Shown: in pieces, positions 31,156 to 40,228 of the stretch
How the letters are laid out: each line of letters starts with the position of its first letter
Position numbering within the stretch: position 1 is the first letter of the stretch
Translations under genes and position numbers: made by a program
Assembly (NCBI GenBank): GCA_020882975.1
Contig: JAHRFD010000021.1
Coordinates: forward strand, 46,095 to 110,094
Direction of reading: 5' to 3'
Source of the DNA: Microcoleus sp. EPA2
GTDB taxonomy: Bacteria > Cyanobacteriota > Cyanobacteriia > Cyanobacteriales > Microcoleaceae
DNA: 64,000 bases
The notes under the pieces: generated by a model
Told to the model about the DNA's origin: nothing
Databases searched by the model: none
Seen by the model: only the letters and a program-made list of their open reading frames with translations

Positions 31156-32610
31156 CTAGTAATTAGACTGCGAAATCAAATCCGAATCCTTTTTTTCCTT
31201 AGATCGATCGACTGAAAAATCTTCATAGTACGAGCGTTCAGTATTCACATCCCACAAATCGTGCTTTTCCCCCAGAATATTTCTCACCGCCAATATCCCC
31301 GTTAGCATAGAATGGTCTTGATTGTTGTATCGGTGCATACCATTACGCCCGATCGTCTGCAAATTCTCAATTCCCTTCAAAAAACCTTCCAGAACCTGCA
31401 AGTGTCCCCGATATTCGCCATCATAAACTGGATAAGCTTTGAGTTGCCGTATCACAACTCCATCCTCAACATCCGCAGATTTTGCTAAACCCAAACCAAC
31501 CAACTCGCGACTTGCTAATTCCACAAGTTCCGCGTCCGACATTTCCCAAATCTCGTCACCTACGCTACAGAAATATTCCATTCCCAAACAACTTTTGTTA
31601 GCGTCTGGAACTAAAGCAGCACTCCAATTCTTGAAATTTTGAATTCGTCCCACCTTAACTTCGGGAGAGTGAATATAAATCCAGTTGTCGGGAAACAAAT
31701 TTTTGCGATCGACAATCAGCGATACAATCAAAAAATCTCGATATTTGAGCGATCGCGCCGCGTGCAAAACCTCTGGTGGCGGGGGCGGCTCCATTCTTGC
31801 TACTAGCGCCGATATCGGCATACTCGTCACAAAATTATCCGCCGAAAATTGCACTAATTCGCCATTATGTTCAGCAGTAATACTTTTAATTTTATTTCCT
31901 TCACGCTGCCAGCTAATGACATTAGTATCCAGGTAAACTTTGCCCTCTTTACTTTCCACAGCTTCCGCGAACTTTTCCCACATCATCCCCGGCCCCAAAG
32001 CCGGATAATCAAACTCTTTAATTAAAGTTTTAGTATCATTGCTACCAAACAAAGCATTAATAATTGCTGTCTTCAAGGACAATCCTTTAATTCGCTGTGC
32101 AGCCCAATCTGCTTGAATTTCCGAACACGGAATGCCCCAAACTTTTTCAGTGTAAGTTTTGAAGAATGTTTTGTATAGTCGTTCTCCAAAACGATTTATC
32201 ACCCACTGTTCAAAAGTTTTTTCTTCAGGAAGTGGCTGAATTCTCACTTTCAGATAGCTCAACAAAATGAGCATACTTTCAAATATGCCCAAATTAAATA
32301 GAGTATTGAAGGCACTTATCGGATAATCAAAAAAACGACCTCGATAATAAATTCTCGACAATCGTGGCACTTTGATAAAATCATTTCCGAGTACCTCTTG
32401 CCACAACTGCTGCACGGCAGCAACTTTAGTATAAAAGCGGTGGCCACCAATGTCGAAACGATAGCCTTTGTAGGTTTCAGTGCGAGCTATTCCCCCAACT
32501 TTATCACCTTTCTCTAATACCACAGGGATGATACCTTGCTTGACTAGCTCGTAGGCTGCGGTCAAACCGGCAGGTCCGGCACCGACGATCGCAACAGGAT
32601 AATGTTTCAC
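31156..32610 (-). CDS. FAD-dependent oxidoreductase (protoporphyrinogen oxidase/UDP-galactopyranose mutase-like)
   Basis: The 484-residue flavoprotein has the dinucleotide-binding motif AIVGAGPAGLTAAYELVKQG (residues 8-27), the second FAD contact RFDIGGHRFYTK, and NGMHRYNNQDHSMLTGILAV near the C-terminus that closes the flavin site. This family is common in sugar-modification clusters, where it is annotated as amine-oxidase-like or UDP-galactopyranose-mutase-like; the substrate is not known. It is followed on the minus strand by nothing identifiable and preceded, after 117 bases, by a GT2 gene in the same direction, so a role in surface glycan synthesis is a reasonable inference. Confidence 0.85.
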   Translation of the reverse strand: MKHYPVAIVGAGPAGLTAAYELVKQGIIPVVLEKGDKVGGIARTETYKGYRFDIGGHRFYTKVAAVQQLWQEVLGNDFIKVPRLSRIYYRGRFFDYPISAFNTLFNLGIFESMLILLSYLKVRIQPLPEEKTFEQWVINRFGERLYKTFFKTYTEKVWGIPCSEIQADWAAQRIKGLSLKTAIINALFGSNDTKTLIKEFDYPALGPGMMWEKFAEAVESKEGKVYLDTNVISWQREGNKIKSITAEHNGELVQFSADNFVTSMPISALVARMEPPPPPEVLHAARSLKYRDFLIVSLIVDRKNLFPDNWIYIHSPEVKVGRIQNFKNWSAALVPDANKSCLGMEYFCSVGDEIWEMSDAELVELASRELVGLGLAKSADVEDGVVIRQLKAYPVYDGEYRGHLQVLEGFLKGIENLQTIGRNGMHRYNNQDHSMLTGILAVRNILGEKHDLWDVNTERSYYEDFSVDRSKEKKDSDLISQSNY

Positions 32611-32727
32611 ACTTGCCTACCTCTAGTTTTTTATATGACTATGTAATGCTGTTATAACTTGTGAACTTAGTAGATGCACCCGTGAATACCCTGAGACCTG
32701 CTCGATCGATTGAAACATTTAGCTTCT

Positions 32728-33780
32728 TCAGTTGGTCTTGAGCGGTTGAGCAGATACTGACAAGCTAAGCTTGACAGTCAAGGGCTTTTTTTGGGACAAC
32801 ACATGGCGGGCAGTGCCAACCGCAAAGCCTAGTCCGCTGTAAAAGTAGTAAAGCCAGTGCCAAGGAATTGTTTTGATCGCGAATATCATACCATGTTTCC
32901 GCCAAAAAAAGGCGTAAAGCGGAGCATTAATTACTACCAGCGGTACAGCCAGCAAGCTAGCCAATATCAAAGCACCCAGGGACCACCAAGTACCCAAAAA
33001 TGAGAGTAGCATGGCATAAGTTAAAACTATGCTGACGCGGCTGGAAACTTGCAAGTTGAGGTCATTGTTCAATTTGCGATCGCGCCAAATCAACTCTGTC
33101 CAAGGCAATGCTCGGTAGAAAAAATCAGCTCTGAGTAACGAAATAGGTTCCCACCGTTTTAAGTGTTTCACCTGTAATGTTTTACATAACCTAATTTTGT
33201 AACCTGCTTGTTTCAAACGGTAGCCTAGTTCAATATCTTCGATCGAAGGTCGGCGATAACTTTCATTAAAGCCACCCATCTGCAAAAAAATTTCCCGGCG
33301 GATCAATCCACAAGCACCCCAAAAAGTCGAAGCTTCTTCATTACCTGTTTGGTGGACGTAGTGGTGCATCAGATTTCTATATTGCGACAAAAAACCTGGA
33401 TCTCCAGGAGCATCGTCGTAAGAACCAATTGCCGCAGCTAAATAAGGGTTATTTTTGAACAGGGAAATCGCGTAGCCTATAGCTTCTGGACAAACAGCCA
33501 CATCAGCATCCACGAAAAACAGAATATCTCCCTTCGCAGCCTGAGCACCCAAATTCCTTGCCCGCGCAGGTCCGCCGGATTCTGGAATTCTGATTAATTT
33601 AGCACCAAATTCCTTTGCCAAACGCCAGGAACCATCGCTGTCCCCATCTGCTACTACAATAATCTCCATCGGTCTCGGTACAGCTCGATCCAGTTTTGAC
33701 AAACAGGTGCGGAAGTAAGCGCCCCCGTTGTGGACTGGGATAATCACGGATACAGTTGGTTCAGAAGTATAACTCATCAC
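32728..33780 (-). CDS. glycosyltransferase family 2, membrane-associated
   Basis: The 350-residue inverting GT-A transferase begins VSVIIPVHNGGAYFRTCLSKL, with the nucleotide-sugar contact EIIVVADGDSDGSW and the metal-binding DXD as FVDADVAVC. The acceptor region WGACGLIRREIFLQMGGFNESYRRPSIEDIELGYR (in parts) ends in the ED motif. Two or three hydrophobic segments near 255-315 anchor it to the membrane. It probably transfers a sugar to a lipid-linked or polymer acceptor; the sugar is unknown. It is upstream of the FAD oxidoreductase in a minus-strand pair. Confidence 0.9.
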   Translation of the reverse strand: MMSYTSEPTVSVIIPVHNGGAYFRTCLSKLDRAVPRPMEIIVVADGDSDGSWRLAKEFGAKLIRIPESGGPARARNLGAQAAKGDILFFVDADVAVCPEAIGYAISLFKNNPYLAAAIGSYDDAPGDPGFLSQYRNLMHHYVHQTGNEEASTFWGACGLIRREIFLQMGGFNESYRRPSIEDIELGYRLKQAGYKIRLCKTLQVKHLKRWEPISLLRADFFYRALPWTELIWRDRKLNNDLNLQVSSRVSIVLTYAMLLSFLGTWWSLGALILASLLAVPLVVINAPLYAFFWRKHGMIFAIKTIPWHWLYYFYSGLGFAVGTARHVLSQKKPLTVKLSLSVSAQPLKTN

Positions 33781-34266
33781 TTAATTTCTTTAATTTTCCT
33801 AGCAAAAACTTCGGTTAATTTTACAGATGCTACTTTACACAGGATAAAGGCAGCTTGTCTATTTAATCGCTAGCTAGGTACTAGCTCTACTTTTTACTCA
33901 ACAACCCGATCTTTGTTTCTATTCAACGGCATTTTTTTCTGGGGTCTGTCGCTGCTTTTTCCCCAATTTCTACCCGTATTTTACGCCGGATTTGGCGCAC
34001 ACTGGTAGTATAAAAGCAACAGCTTTACAAAATCTTTAAAAATACCATGGATTTGTGTAAAGCTGATGACAAGCACGCTCCACCCTCTTCTGTGACTGTG
34101 TTGACAGACACCAAATTGCGATGGCGAACTCCTTTCGAGGTATAAAGAAGCACATATACTTGAGATGCTTTTCGACACTGTACGATCGACCTGTAGTCCT
34201 TTCCTAACATACCATTAGCTCAGCCTTTTCGATCCACAATTTTACCAAAACCAGTTTAGACCATAT
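33781..34266. other. spacer between divergent GT2 genes, no gene seen
   Basis: The 486-base spacer separates two divergent glycosyltransferase genes and probably holds both promoters. Short minus-strand frames at 33981-34210 give cysteine- and serine-rich peptides without ribosome sites and are rejected. No repeat or RNA was recognised. Confidence 0.35.
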
Positions 34267-35370
34267 ATGAACATTTCCCACAACGATTTAGATTTGCCTT
34301 TAATTTCCGTCATCATACCTGCTTACAACGCTGAAAATTTTATTGCCAAAACACTCTTATCTGTATCATCTCAAACTTATCAAAACCTAGAAATATTAGT
34401 TGTTAACGATGGTTCTACAGACACCACCGCAGACATAATCACATCTTTTGCTCAAAAAGATAAGCGAGTTATCTTATTGGAACAATCAAATGCAGGCGTA
34501 GCCACCGCGCGCAACCTCGCCATTGAAAAATCTAGAGGCGAATATATTGCTCCCATCGATGCCGACGATATTTGGTATCCTCAAAACCTAGAAAAACAAT
34601 TAGACTGCTTAATGAAATCAGAGCCATCCGTAGGAGTGGTCTATTCCTGGTCCCTTGATATCAACGAACAAGACTTACTCACAGGTGGATTTTACAACTC
34701 TATGGTAGAAGGAGAAGTTTACACAGCTTTAGTTTATAAATATTTTATGGGTAATGCGAGTTCATGTCTGATCCGCCGGATTTGTTTCGAGAAAGTCGGC
34801 GGTTACAATAGCCAATTGAAAGCCAAAAATGCCCAAGGCTGCGAAGACTTGGAACTTTTTCTCCGCATCGCCGAACATTATCAATTTAAAGTAGTACCAG
34901 AATTTTTAGTTGGCTACCGACAAATTTCCAGCAGTATGTCTTGTAACTATGCAGCAATGGCAAAATCTCACTCTCTAATTATGGCAGATGTGCGGGAGCA
35001 GCATCCTGAAATCCCTGCCAAAATTTATCGCTGGTCAAACAGCAGTTTTTATATGTACAACTTAGCAGTAAAAAGCAACCGTAACGGTAATCACTTGAGT
35101 ACATTATTTTGGCTATATCAAGCCCTTAAAGAAGATTTATTTATGACTCTTTTGCGTCACAATTTCTATATTTTGTCTATGGAAAGTATCTTAAGAATTA
35201 TAGTTACACCATTTACTCAATCTGGGTTAGAGATTAAACAACAATTGCCCTCAAGTGAAGGCACAAAAATTGCCACTGTCAACCGCCGAACCATGATTCA
35301 TAAAATGCTCCCATCTCAGGTATACGAAAGAATCAGATTCAACATCTTAGTAAATAGACTAGGCAAATAA
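34267..35370 (+). CDS. glycosyltransferase family 2
   Basis: The 367-residue GT-A transferase starts LPLISVIIPAYNAENFIAKT, continues NLEILVVNDGSTDTTADII, and carries the metal-binding motif PIDADDIWYPQNLE. The acceptor segment reads GNASSCLIRRICFEKVGGYN followed by CEDLELFLRIAEHY. The last 140 residues are less conserved and basic. No membrane anchor is visible, so it is probably a peripheral enzyme on the cytoplasmic face. It is more AT-rich than its neighbours. The donor sugar is unknown. Confidence 0.9.
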   Translation: MNISHNDLDLPLISVIIPAYNAENFIAKTLLSVSSQTYQNLEILVVNDGSTDTTADIITSFAQKDKRVILLEQSNAGVATARNLAIEKSRGEYIAPIDADDIWYPQNLEKQLDCLMKSEPSVGVVYSWSLDINEQDLLTGGFYNSMVEGEVYTALVYKYFMGNASSCLIRRICFEKVGGYNSQLKAKNAQGCEDLELFLRIAEHYQFKVVPEFLVGYRQISSSMSCNYAAMAKSHSLIMADVREQHPEIPAKIYRWSNSSFYMYNLAVKSNRNGNHLSTLFWLYQALKEDLFMTLLRHNFYILSMESILRIIVTPFTQSGLEIKQQLPSSEGTKIATVNRRTMIHKMLPSQVYERIRFNILVNRLGK

Positions 35371-35375
35371 ACAAA

Positions 35376-35417
35376 CATCAAAACACCAGATTTTATAAAA
35401 AAACCTGGTCTTTGATG
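35376..35417. terminator. terminator hairpin between GT2 and dps
   Basis: CATCAAAACACCAG (35376-35389) pairs with CTGGTCTTTGATG (35405-35417) with one bulge, around an AT-rich loop containing A-runs. It starts six bases after the GT2 stop codon and lies between convergent genes. Confidence 0.6.
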
Positions 35418-35486
35418 CCATCTATAGAATCAGGTTAAACAAAGGAAAATATATTTTCCTGATTCCTGAATTTTACTTCTAAATTT

Positions 35487-36026
35487 TTAAGCGTGAGAAG
35501 CTGTAGGAGTTTGAGCTTTTGGCTGCTTACCATCGGGCGAAATAGATTCCCCTTCAATAAAGGACCGCAACATCCAAGCCATTTGTTCATGCTGTTCCAT
35601 CAAACCAGTCAAAAAGTCTGCCGTTCCATCATCATGAAACTCTTCAGCGCACTGTTCGACGTGTTTGCGGAGATTGCGAATTACCAACTCGTGGTCATCC
35701 ACTAAACGCGATACCATTTCGGTAGCTAAAGGTAAATCGCCGATGTGTTCTTTAATCGAAGCATATTTGAGAAAACCCTCAGCAGTACCAATCGGATACC
35801 CACCTAAAGCACGCACCCGTTCTGCCAAAGCATCGATATTCTCAGTTAATGCTTGGTAGTGTTCTTCCCACAATTGATGGAGCGATCTAAACTGTGGGCC
35901 AACTACATCCCAGTGGTACTTCTTAGTTTTGATTAGCAGCAGATAAGCATCGGACAGGTCGTGATTCAACAATTCGATAACGCCTGCACGTTGCTCTTCG
36001 GATAGACCTATATTTAACTTGCGCAT
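35487..36026 (-). CDS. dps: Dps family ferritin-like DNA-protection protein
   Basis: The 179-residue protein (from MRKLNIGLSEEQRAG) is a four-helix Dps/ferritin-like protein that stores iron and protects DNA from oxidants. Diagnostic helices: LLIKTKKYHWDVVGPQFRSL and HQLWEEHYQALTENIDALAER with the ferroxidase His, Asp and Glu of the inter-subunit site, and LRALGGYPIG-like turn (VRALGGYPIGTAEGFL). The C-terminal tail is short and polar. An ATG six codons earlier (36044) is possible, but the purine-rich GGAAGAAG in front of the chosen ATG could serve as ribosome site. Convergent with the GT2 gene and divergent from the GHMP kinase. Confidence 0.9.
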   Translation of the reverse strand: MRKLNIGLSEEQRAGVIELLNHDLSDAYLLLIKTKKYHWDVVGPQFRSLHQLWEEHYQALTENIDALAERVRALGGYPIGTAEGFLKYASIKEHIGDLPLATEMVSRLVDDHELVIRNLRKHVEQCAEEFHDDGTADFLTGLMEQHEQMAWMLRSFIEGESISPDGKQPKAQTPTASHA

Positions 36027-36168
36027 GGCAACTTCTTCCTTCAACTCTAGGTTTTCATCTATTAGAACAAATTACCACCGTCAATACATCACTCCAGAGG
36101 ACGATCGAATTTGGTAAAATTACAACATTTCAGGTTAAAGTAATCCCAATATAGATACCTTTGGATAG

Positions 36169-37236
36169 ATGCAACTTTTTGTTCCGGGTCGGCTTTGCCT
36201 GTTTGGCGAACACAGCGATTGGGCGGCTGGTTATCGCCAGATCAATCCCGCTATAGAAAAAGGCTACACTCTGATTGCCTGTATCGATCGAGGAATTTAT
36301 GCTGAAGTTCAGCCACATCCCACACATTTAATTTTTCGCGCTTCTTTGAACAACGGCACCAAAAGTGAAGCTGCATTCCCGATGGATAAAACTGCTTTGC
36401 TTGCAGAAGCCGAAACAGGCAGCTTTTTCAGTTATGTGGCCGGTGTTGCTGGTCAATTTCTCACACACTACCGCGTCGGAGGACTAGAAATAGACAATTA
36501 TTTAACAGATTTGCCAATTAAAAAAGGTTTGTCCTCCAGTGCTGCAATTTGCGTGTTAGTCGCCCGCGCTTTTAATCGTTTGTACGATCTAAAAATGAAC
36601 GTGCGCGACGAAATGGAAATGGCTTATTTAGGCGAAACTGCAACACCTTCGCGCTGCGGCCGCATGGATCAGGGTTGCGCTTACGGAAATCGATCGATTA
36701 TGATGATTTTTGACGGCACGCACATGGATGTTGTTGAGTTAAAACTACCCAAAGATTTGTTTTTTGTAATAGTAGATTTGGGCGCAAGCAAAAACACTCA
36801 AGAAATATTGTCTAGCCTAAATCAGGCTTATCCGTTTGCAATGAATGAAGTCCAAGAAAATGTGCAGAAATATCTCGGAGAAATTAGTGCTAAAATTACA
36901 CAAGAGGTAGCGTCAGCTTTGCAGGAGGGAGATGCGGTCAAAATCGGCAAGTTGATGAAAGTTGCCCAGAGGGAATTTGATAGGCATTTAATACCGGCTT
37001 GTCGATCGCAGTTAACGGCTCCGGCTTTGCACGAACTCCTTAACTATCAACCGATTCAGCCTTATATTTTGGGTGGCAAGGGAGTCGGTTCTCAAGGAGA
37101 TGGCACTGCTCAGTTTATCGTAAAAGATGATGAAAGTCAACAGCAAGTTATCGATATTATTCAACGGGATTTCCCCCAAATGGAATGTCTGAAAATGACT
37201 ATTCCTTCTCAGACTAAATCGCAATCTGAGATATAA
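36169..37236 (+). CDS. GHMP-family sugar kinase
   Basis: The 355-residue kinase begins MQLFVPGRLCLFGEHSDWA, the substrate-binding N-terminus of the GHMP superfamily. The ATP-binding motif is KKGLSSSAAICVLVA (about 117-131), and motif 3 (VGSQGDGTAQFIV) is near 310-320. MAYLGETATPSRCGRMDQG resembles the sugar-1-kinases (galactokinase, glucuronokinase and heptose kinases). The next gene is a nucleotidyltransferase of the GalU type in the same direction, so kinase and pyrophosphorylase may together turn a free sugar into a UDP-sugar. The sugar is unknown; glucuronic acid or arabinose by analogy with plant salvage is speculation. Confidence 0.85.
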   Translation: MQLFVPGRLCLFGEHSDWAAGYRQINPAIEKGYTLIACIDRGIYAEVQPHPTHLIFRASLNNGTKSEAAFPMDKTALLAEAETGSFFSYVAGVAGQFLTHYRVGGLEIDNYLTDLPIKKGLSSSAAICVLVARAFNRLYDLKMNVRDEMEMAYLGETATPSRCGRMDQGCAYGNRSIMMIFDGTHMDVVELKLPKDLFFVIVDLGASKNTQEILSSLNQAYPFAMNEVQENVQKYLGEISAKITQEVASALQEGDAVKIGKLMKVAQREFDRHLIPACRSQLTAPALHELLNYQPIQPYILGGKGVGSQGDGTAQFIVKDDESQQQVIDIIQRDFPQMECLKMTIPSQTKSQSEI

Positions 37237-37247
37237 TTCGATCGAGA

Positions 37248-37269
37248 AACCGCAGAGGTGCAGAGGGGG
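37248..37269. repeat. short dispersed repeat, AACCGCAGAGG type
   Basis: AAACCGCAGAGGTGCAGAGGGG matches the CCGCAGAG...CAGAGGG core seen at 16211-16242. A reverse copy of CGCCCCTAC follows at 37296-37304. Both lie between the GHMP kinase and the nucleotidyltransferase genes. Confidence 0.4.
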
Positions 37270-37438
37270 ATAATCCTATTTTTGCAAATAGATCCGTAGG
37301 GGCGAATCATTACGGTAGTAAGTCTCTGCTTAAAACTCATAAATTATCTGCCGGAATGCGAGAACCCCTGCAAAATTGGGATGCTCCCCGCAGAGGGCAC
37401 TGAGAAGAGAACAAAAAGAGCTAGAAAAAGTTGCCAGT

Positions 37439-38338
37439 ATGAGTGAAAATTGGTGTAAGTCTACAGTCAGAAAAGCAGTGATTCCAGCAGCCGGTTTCGG
37501 CACTCGGATGTTTCCGGCAACTAAGGCTGTGAAAAAAGAACTATTTCCAATAGTCGATCGAGACGGCCGCGCTAAACCGATAATTTTGGCAATTGTGGAA
37601 GAAGCTTTGAGTGCGGGAATCGAAGAAGTCGGAATAGTTGTCCAAAAGGAAGATAGAACTTTTTTTGAAGATTTCTTTAAAGCTCCCCCGTCTCCCGAAC
37701 TTTTTCAAAAATTATCTCAGCCCAATCGGGATTATAGTAAATATTTACAAGATTTAGGTCAGAAAATTACTGTTCTAACTCAAGAGATTCAGGAAGGATT
37801 CGGACACGCAGTATTCTGTGCGCGGGAATGGACGAACAACGAGCCATTTCTGCTGCTTTTGGGCGACCACATTTATGCGTCAGCAACTGAAAGCTCTTGT
37901 GCTCGCCAACTCTTGGATATTTACTCGCAAGTGCAGCAAAGTGCGATCGGTTTGAGAGTAACACCATCCGATGTAATTCATCACTACGGTTGTGCGGCCG
38001 GAGTTTGGCAGCAACAAGATGCTATTTTATCGGTGACGCAACTTTCTGAAAAGCCGGATATCGAGTATGCGCGACAACATCTGCGCGTAGAAGGAATGGC
38101 AGACGGTCTATTTTTATCATTTTTTGGGATGTACGTTCTTGAGCCTAAAATATTTGATTATTTAGCAGAACATATTGATGGTAATTTTCGAGAAAAAGGC
38201 GAATTTCAGTTGACATCGTGTTTGGATAAATTGCGGCAGTCTGAGGGTATGGCTGGTTATGTGGTGCAAGGGCGATGTTTTGACACGGGATTGCCGGAGG
38301 TTTACCGGCAAACGCTGATAGATTTTCTAATATTCTAG
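37439..38338 (+). CDS. UTP-glucose-1-phosphate uridylyltransferase-like nucleotidyltransferase
   Basis: The 299-residue protein is a GalU-type sugar-1-phosphate nucleotidyltransferase. The N-terminus VRKAVIPAAGFGTRMFPATKA is the nucleotide-binding loop, KKELFPIVDRDGRAKPI holds the catalytic-site lysine region, and FLLLLGDHIYA the metal-binding Asp. Near the end GKGEFQLT-like FREKGEFQLTSCLDKL and CFDTGLPEVYRQTL match the GalU C-terminus. The ATG at 37439 is chosen; a TTG-started frame reaches 37376 but adds a non-conserved 21 residues. The spacing to the GHMP kinase is about 200 bases with repeats between, so co-transcription is possible but not certain. Sequence differs enough from canonical GalU that another UDP-sugar is possible. 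Confidence 0.82.
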   Translation: MSENWCKSTVRKAVIPAAGFGTRMFPATKAVKKELFPIVDRDGRAKPIILAIVEEALSAGIEEVGIVVQKEDRTFFEDFFKAPPSPELFQKLSQPNRDYSKYLQDLGQKITVLTQEIQEGFGHAVFCAREWTNNEPFLLLLGDHIYASATESSCARQLLDIYSQVQQSAIGLRVTPSDVIHHYGCAAGVWQQQDAILSVTQLSEKPDIEYARQHLRVEGMADGLFLSFFGMYVLEPKIFDYLAEHIDGNFREKGEFQLTSCLDKLRQSEGMAGYVVQGRCFDTGLPEVYRQTLIDFLIF

Positions 38339-38451
38339 CTACAAACCTAAAATCTAAAATTGCCTTATTCCCCTTGATTCCAGTATCATAACGGTTAACT
38401 GCTATATCCTTTAGCTGCGAATTGGATATGAAACAGATTGACAAAATTAGA

Positions 38452-38487
38452 ACGGTGTTGCGTGTTTTTTGCGCCACACAACACCGT
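38452..38487. terminator. terminator hairpin between nucleotidyltransferase and RTX genes
   Basis: ACGGTGTTG (38452-38460) pairs with CAACACCGT (38479-38487), and GTG/CAC extends the stem after a mismatch. The loop includes a T6 run. It lies between two convergent stop codons. Confidence 0.55.
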
Positions 38488-38513
38488 ATTTGATTCACCC
38501 GATCGCCTGAAAA

Positions 38514-39860
38514 CTAGCTGAATCTGAATTGCGTTGTATCGTTGATATTTAGCCCACTGGGTGCATCTTGAACGATCGCAATCAACTCAAGGGGCTGTAA
38601 AAATCCTTTCTTGAAAACTCCCATATCTTGAGCGACACTCCCTCCTCGCAGGGAATTGGTGATGGGTTTGAGCTCATAGCTATTGCGAGGCCCGGACAGT
38701 TGAATCAGATCGTCACCGATTCTGAAGTCTATGATGCGAGCAAAATCTCCCGTGCCATCAATGCCATTGAAAAAGTTGAGCGCATCGCCATCTGCAATGA
38801 TGTTGCCATCATTATAGAAATTGTCCAGCACAAAAGTATCTCGACCTGCGCCGCCGATGAGCACATCGATCTCACCCCGTCCCAGATTGCCACTCTCGGC
38901 ACCTTTAATTAAATCGTTCCCGTTACCCCCAACAATAACGTCATTTCCTCGATCGCCCGATAGCGAGTCGTTGCCGTTACCGCCGTTCAAAACATCATTG
39001 CCGTTACCACCACTAGAATCGATGTTTGGCGATACATTATTCGTATTCAGGCGATCGTTGCCTTCTCCCCCCGTGAATTGGATAAATCCGACACCGCTTG
39101 CCACGCCTAGATTGCTGACAGTCAAAACATCATCGCCACCTAGACCATTAATTGCATTGAAGCTTTCTATGCCTGTGGTTGTTAAGGTTACGGGGACGAG
39201 ATTGGTGCGCTGCAATACAATATTCGATCCCGATTGGGTGAGGTTAATATTATCCCCTTGCCCGATCGAACCGTTAAATAACAAATTATCGCTACCGCTG
39301 CCGCCTTGAATCAGATCGCTGCCGTCGCCATCCACCCATTGAAAGTTGTCATCGCCACTGCCGCCGATCATCGTATCGTTACCCTTGTCGCCAGCGAGGA
39401 AATCTGCCCCATCGCCACCGTCTAGCAAATCCGTATCGTTGCCACCTCGCAGGTTATCGTTGCCTAATTCTCCCCTTAAAGTATCGAATCCGTCTCCACC
39501 AATTAGGCGATCGTTCCCTGCCCGGCCCGATATGTCGTCATTGCCGAAGCTACCATCGATCAGATTGTCAAAACCGTTGCCAGTTAAGACATCTTGATTG
39601 TTACCGCCAATTAAGTTTTCAATACCGATGAAAGTTCCGCTACCTCCGAAAAAAGTTGCTTTGTTCGTCTCTAAAGAAGCATTGATATTATTACCAAATC
39701 CCAGATAGCTTGCTGTATCGTTTCCGTTGCCACCATCCAGAAGATCGTCACCAAAAAAACCACCAAACAGATTATCGTTTCCGTCCAATCCTCGCAGGGT
39801 ATCGCTAGCAGTAGTACCGTTCAGATTGTCGTTGCCGTTGGTTCCAGTAATTAAAGCCAT
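38514..39860 (-). CDS. RTX (hemolysin-type calcium-binding repeat) protein
   Basis: The 448-residue protein consists largely of GGxGxDxxx nonapeptide repeats, for example GTNGNDNLNGTTASDTLRGL, GGNGNDTASYL, GGDGFDTLRGELGNDNLRGG and GSGDDNFQWVDGDGSDLIQGG. Three blocks are visible (about 5-60, 95-180 and 270-345), which fold as calcium-bound parallel beta-rolls. There is no signal peptide, as expected for type I secretion, and the C-terminus (NINDTTQFRFS) is a plausible secretion signal. Adhesin, matrix or S-layer-like roles are typical; no catalytic domain is present. Confidence 0.9.
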   Translation of the reverse strand: MALITGTNGNDNLNGTTASDTLRGLDGNDNLFGGFFGDDLLDGGNGNDTASYLGFGNNINASLETNKATFFGGSGTFIGIENLIGGNNQDVLTGNGFDNLIDGSFGNDDISGRAGNDRLIGGDGFDTLRGELGNDNLRGGNDTDLLDGGDGADFLAGDKGNDTMIGGSGDDNFQWVDGDGSDLIQGGSGSDNLLFNGSIGQGDNINLTQSGSNIVLQRTNLVPVTLTTTGIESFNAINGLGGDDVLTVSNLGVASGVGFIQFTGGEGNDRLNTNNVSPNIDSSGGNGNDVLNGGNGNDSLSGDRGNDVIVGGNGNDLIKGAESGNLGRGEIDVLIGGAGRDTFVLDNFYNDGNIIADGDALNFFNGIDGTGDFARIIDFRIGDDLIQLSGPRNSYELKPITNSLRGGSVAQDMGVFKKGFLQPLELIAIVQDAPSGLNINDTTQFRFS

Positions 39861-40228
39861 GTTCGTTGCTCGTAGATATTAAGTGAATTAGTGAGGCAAA
39901 TCAAAACTTTTTGCTTTGGTTTGCTATGTCACAATCTTAGGAAATCAACTCAGCTCAACACATCTGAAAAACGTCTCGATCTGAAAGCATTTTGATATCA
40001 ACGAAATGGATATTCTCGATCGCCCCCTCATCTGTCAAAAGTCGCGATCGCCCATCACTGCCGAGTGCGATGTTCGCGCTGCCTCTCCCGATCGGCTATA
40101 ACTTTAGTCATAGTTCCCAGGGGTAGCATCAACGAAAGTTAGAAAATTGCTGATTTTTATAGACATTCAGTCTGACTTGCACTATTTTTTGGGAATACTG
40201 AGAGACACCAAGACTGGAGACCCCTGCC
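39861..40228. other. spacer between divergent RTX and kinase genes
   Basis: This 368-base spacer holds HIP1-type sites (GCGATCGC around 40043-40050) and AT-rich stretches near both starts. No open frame or strong hairpin was recognised; promoters for both genes are expected here. Confidence 0.35.

Noticed and set aside
38821..39597. Plus-strand Pro/Ser/Leu-rich frames opposite the RTX gene
   Set aside because: Complement of the RTX glycine-aspartate repeats; periodic composition follows from the repeats.
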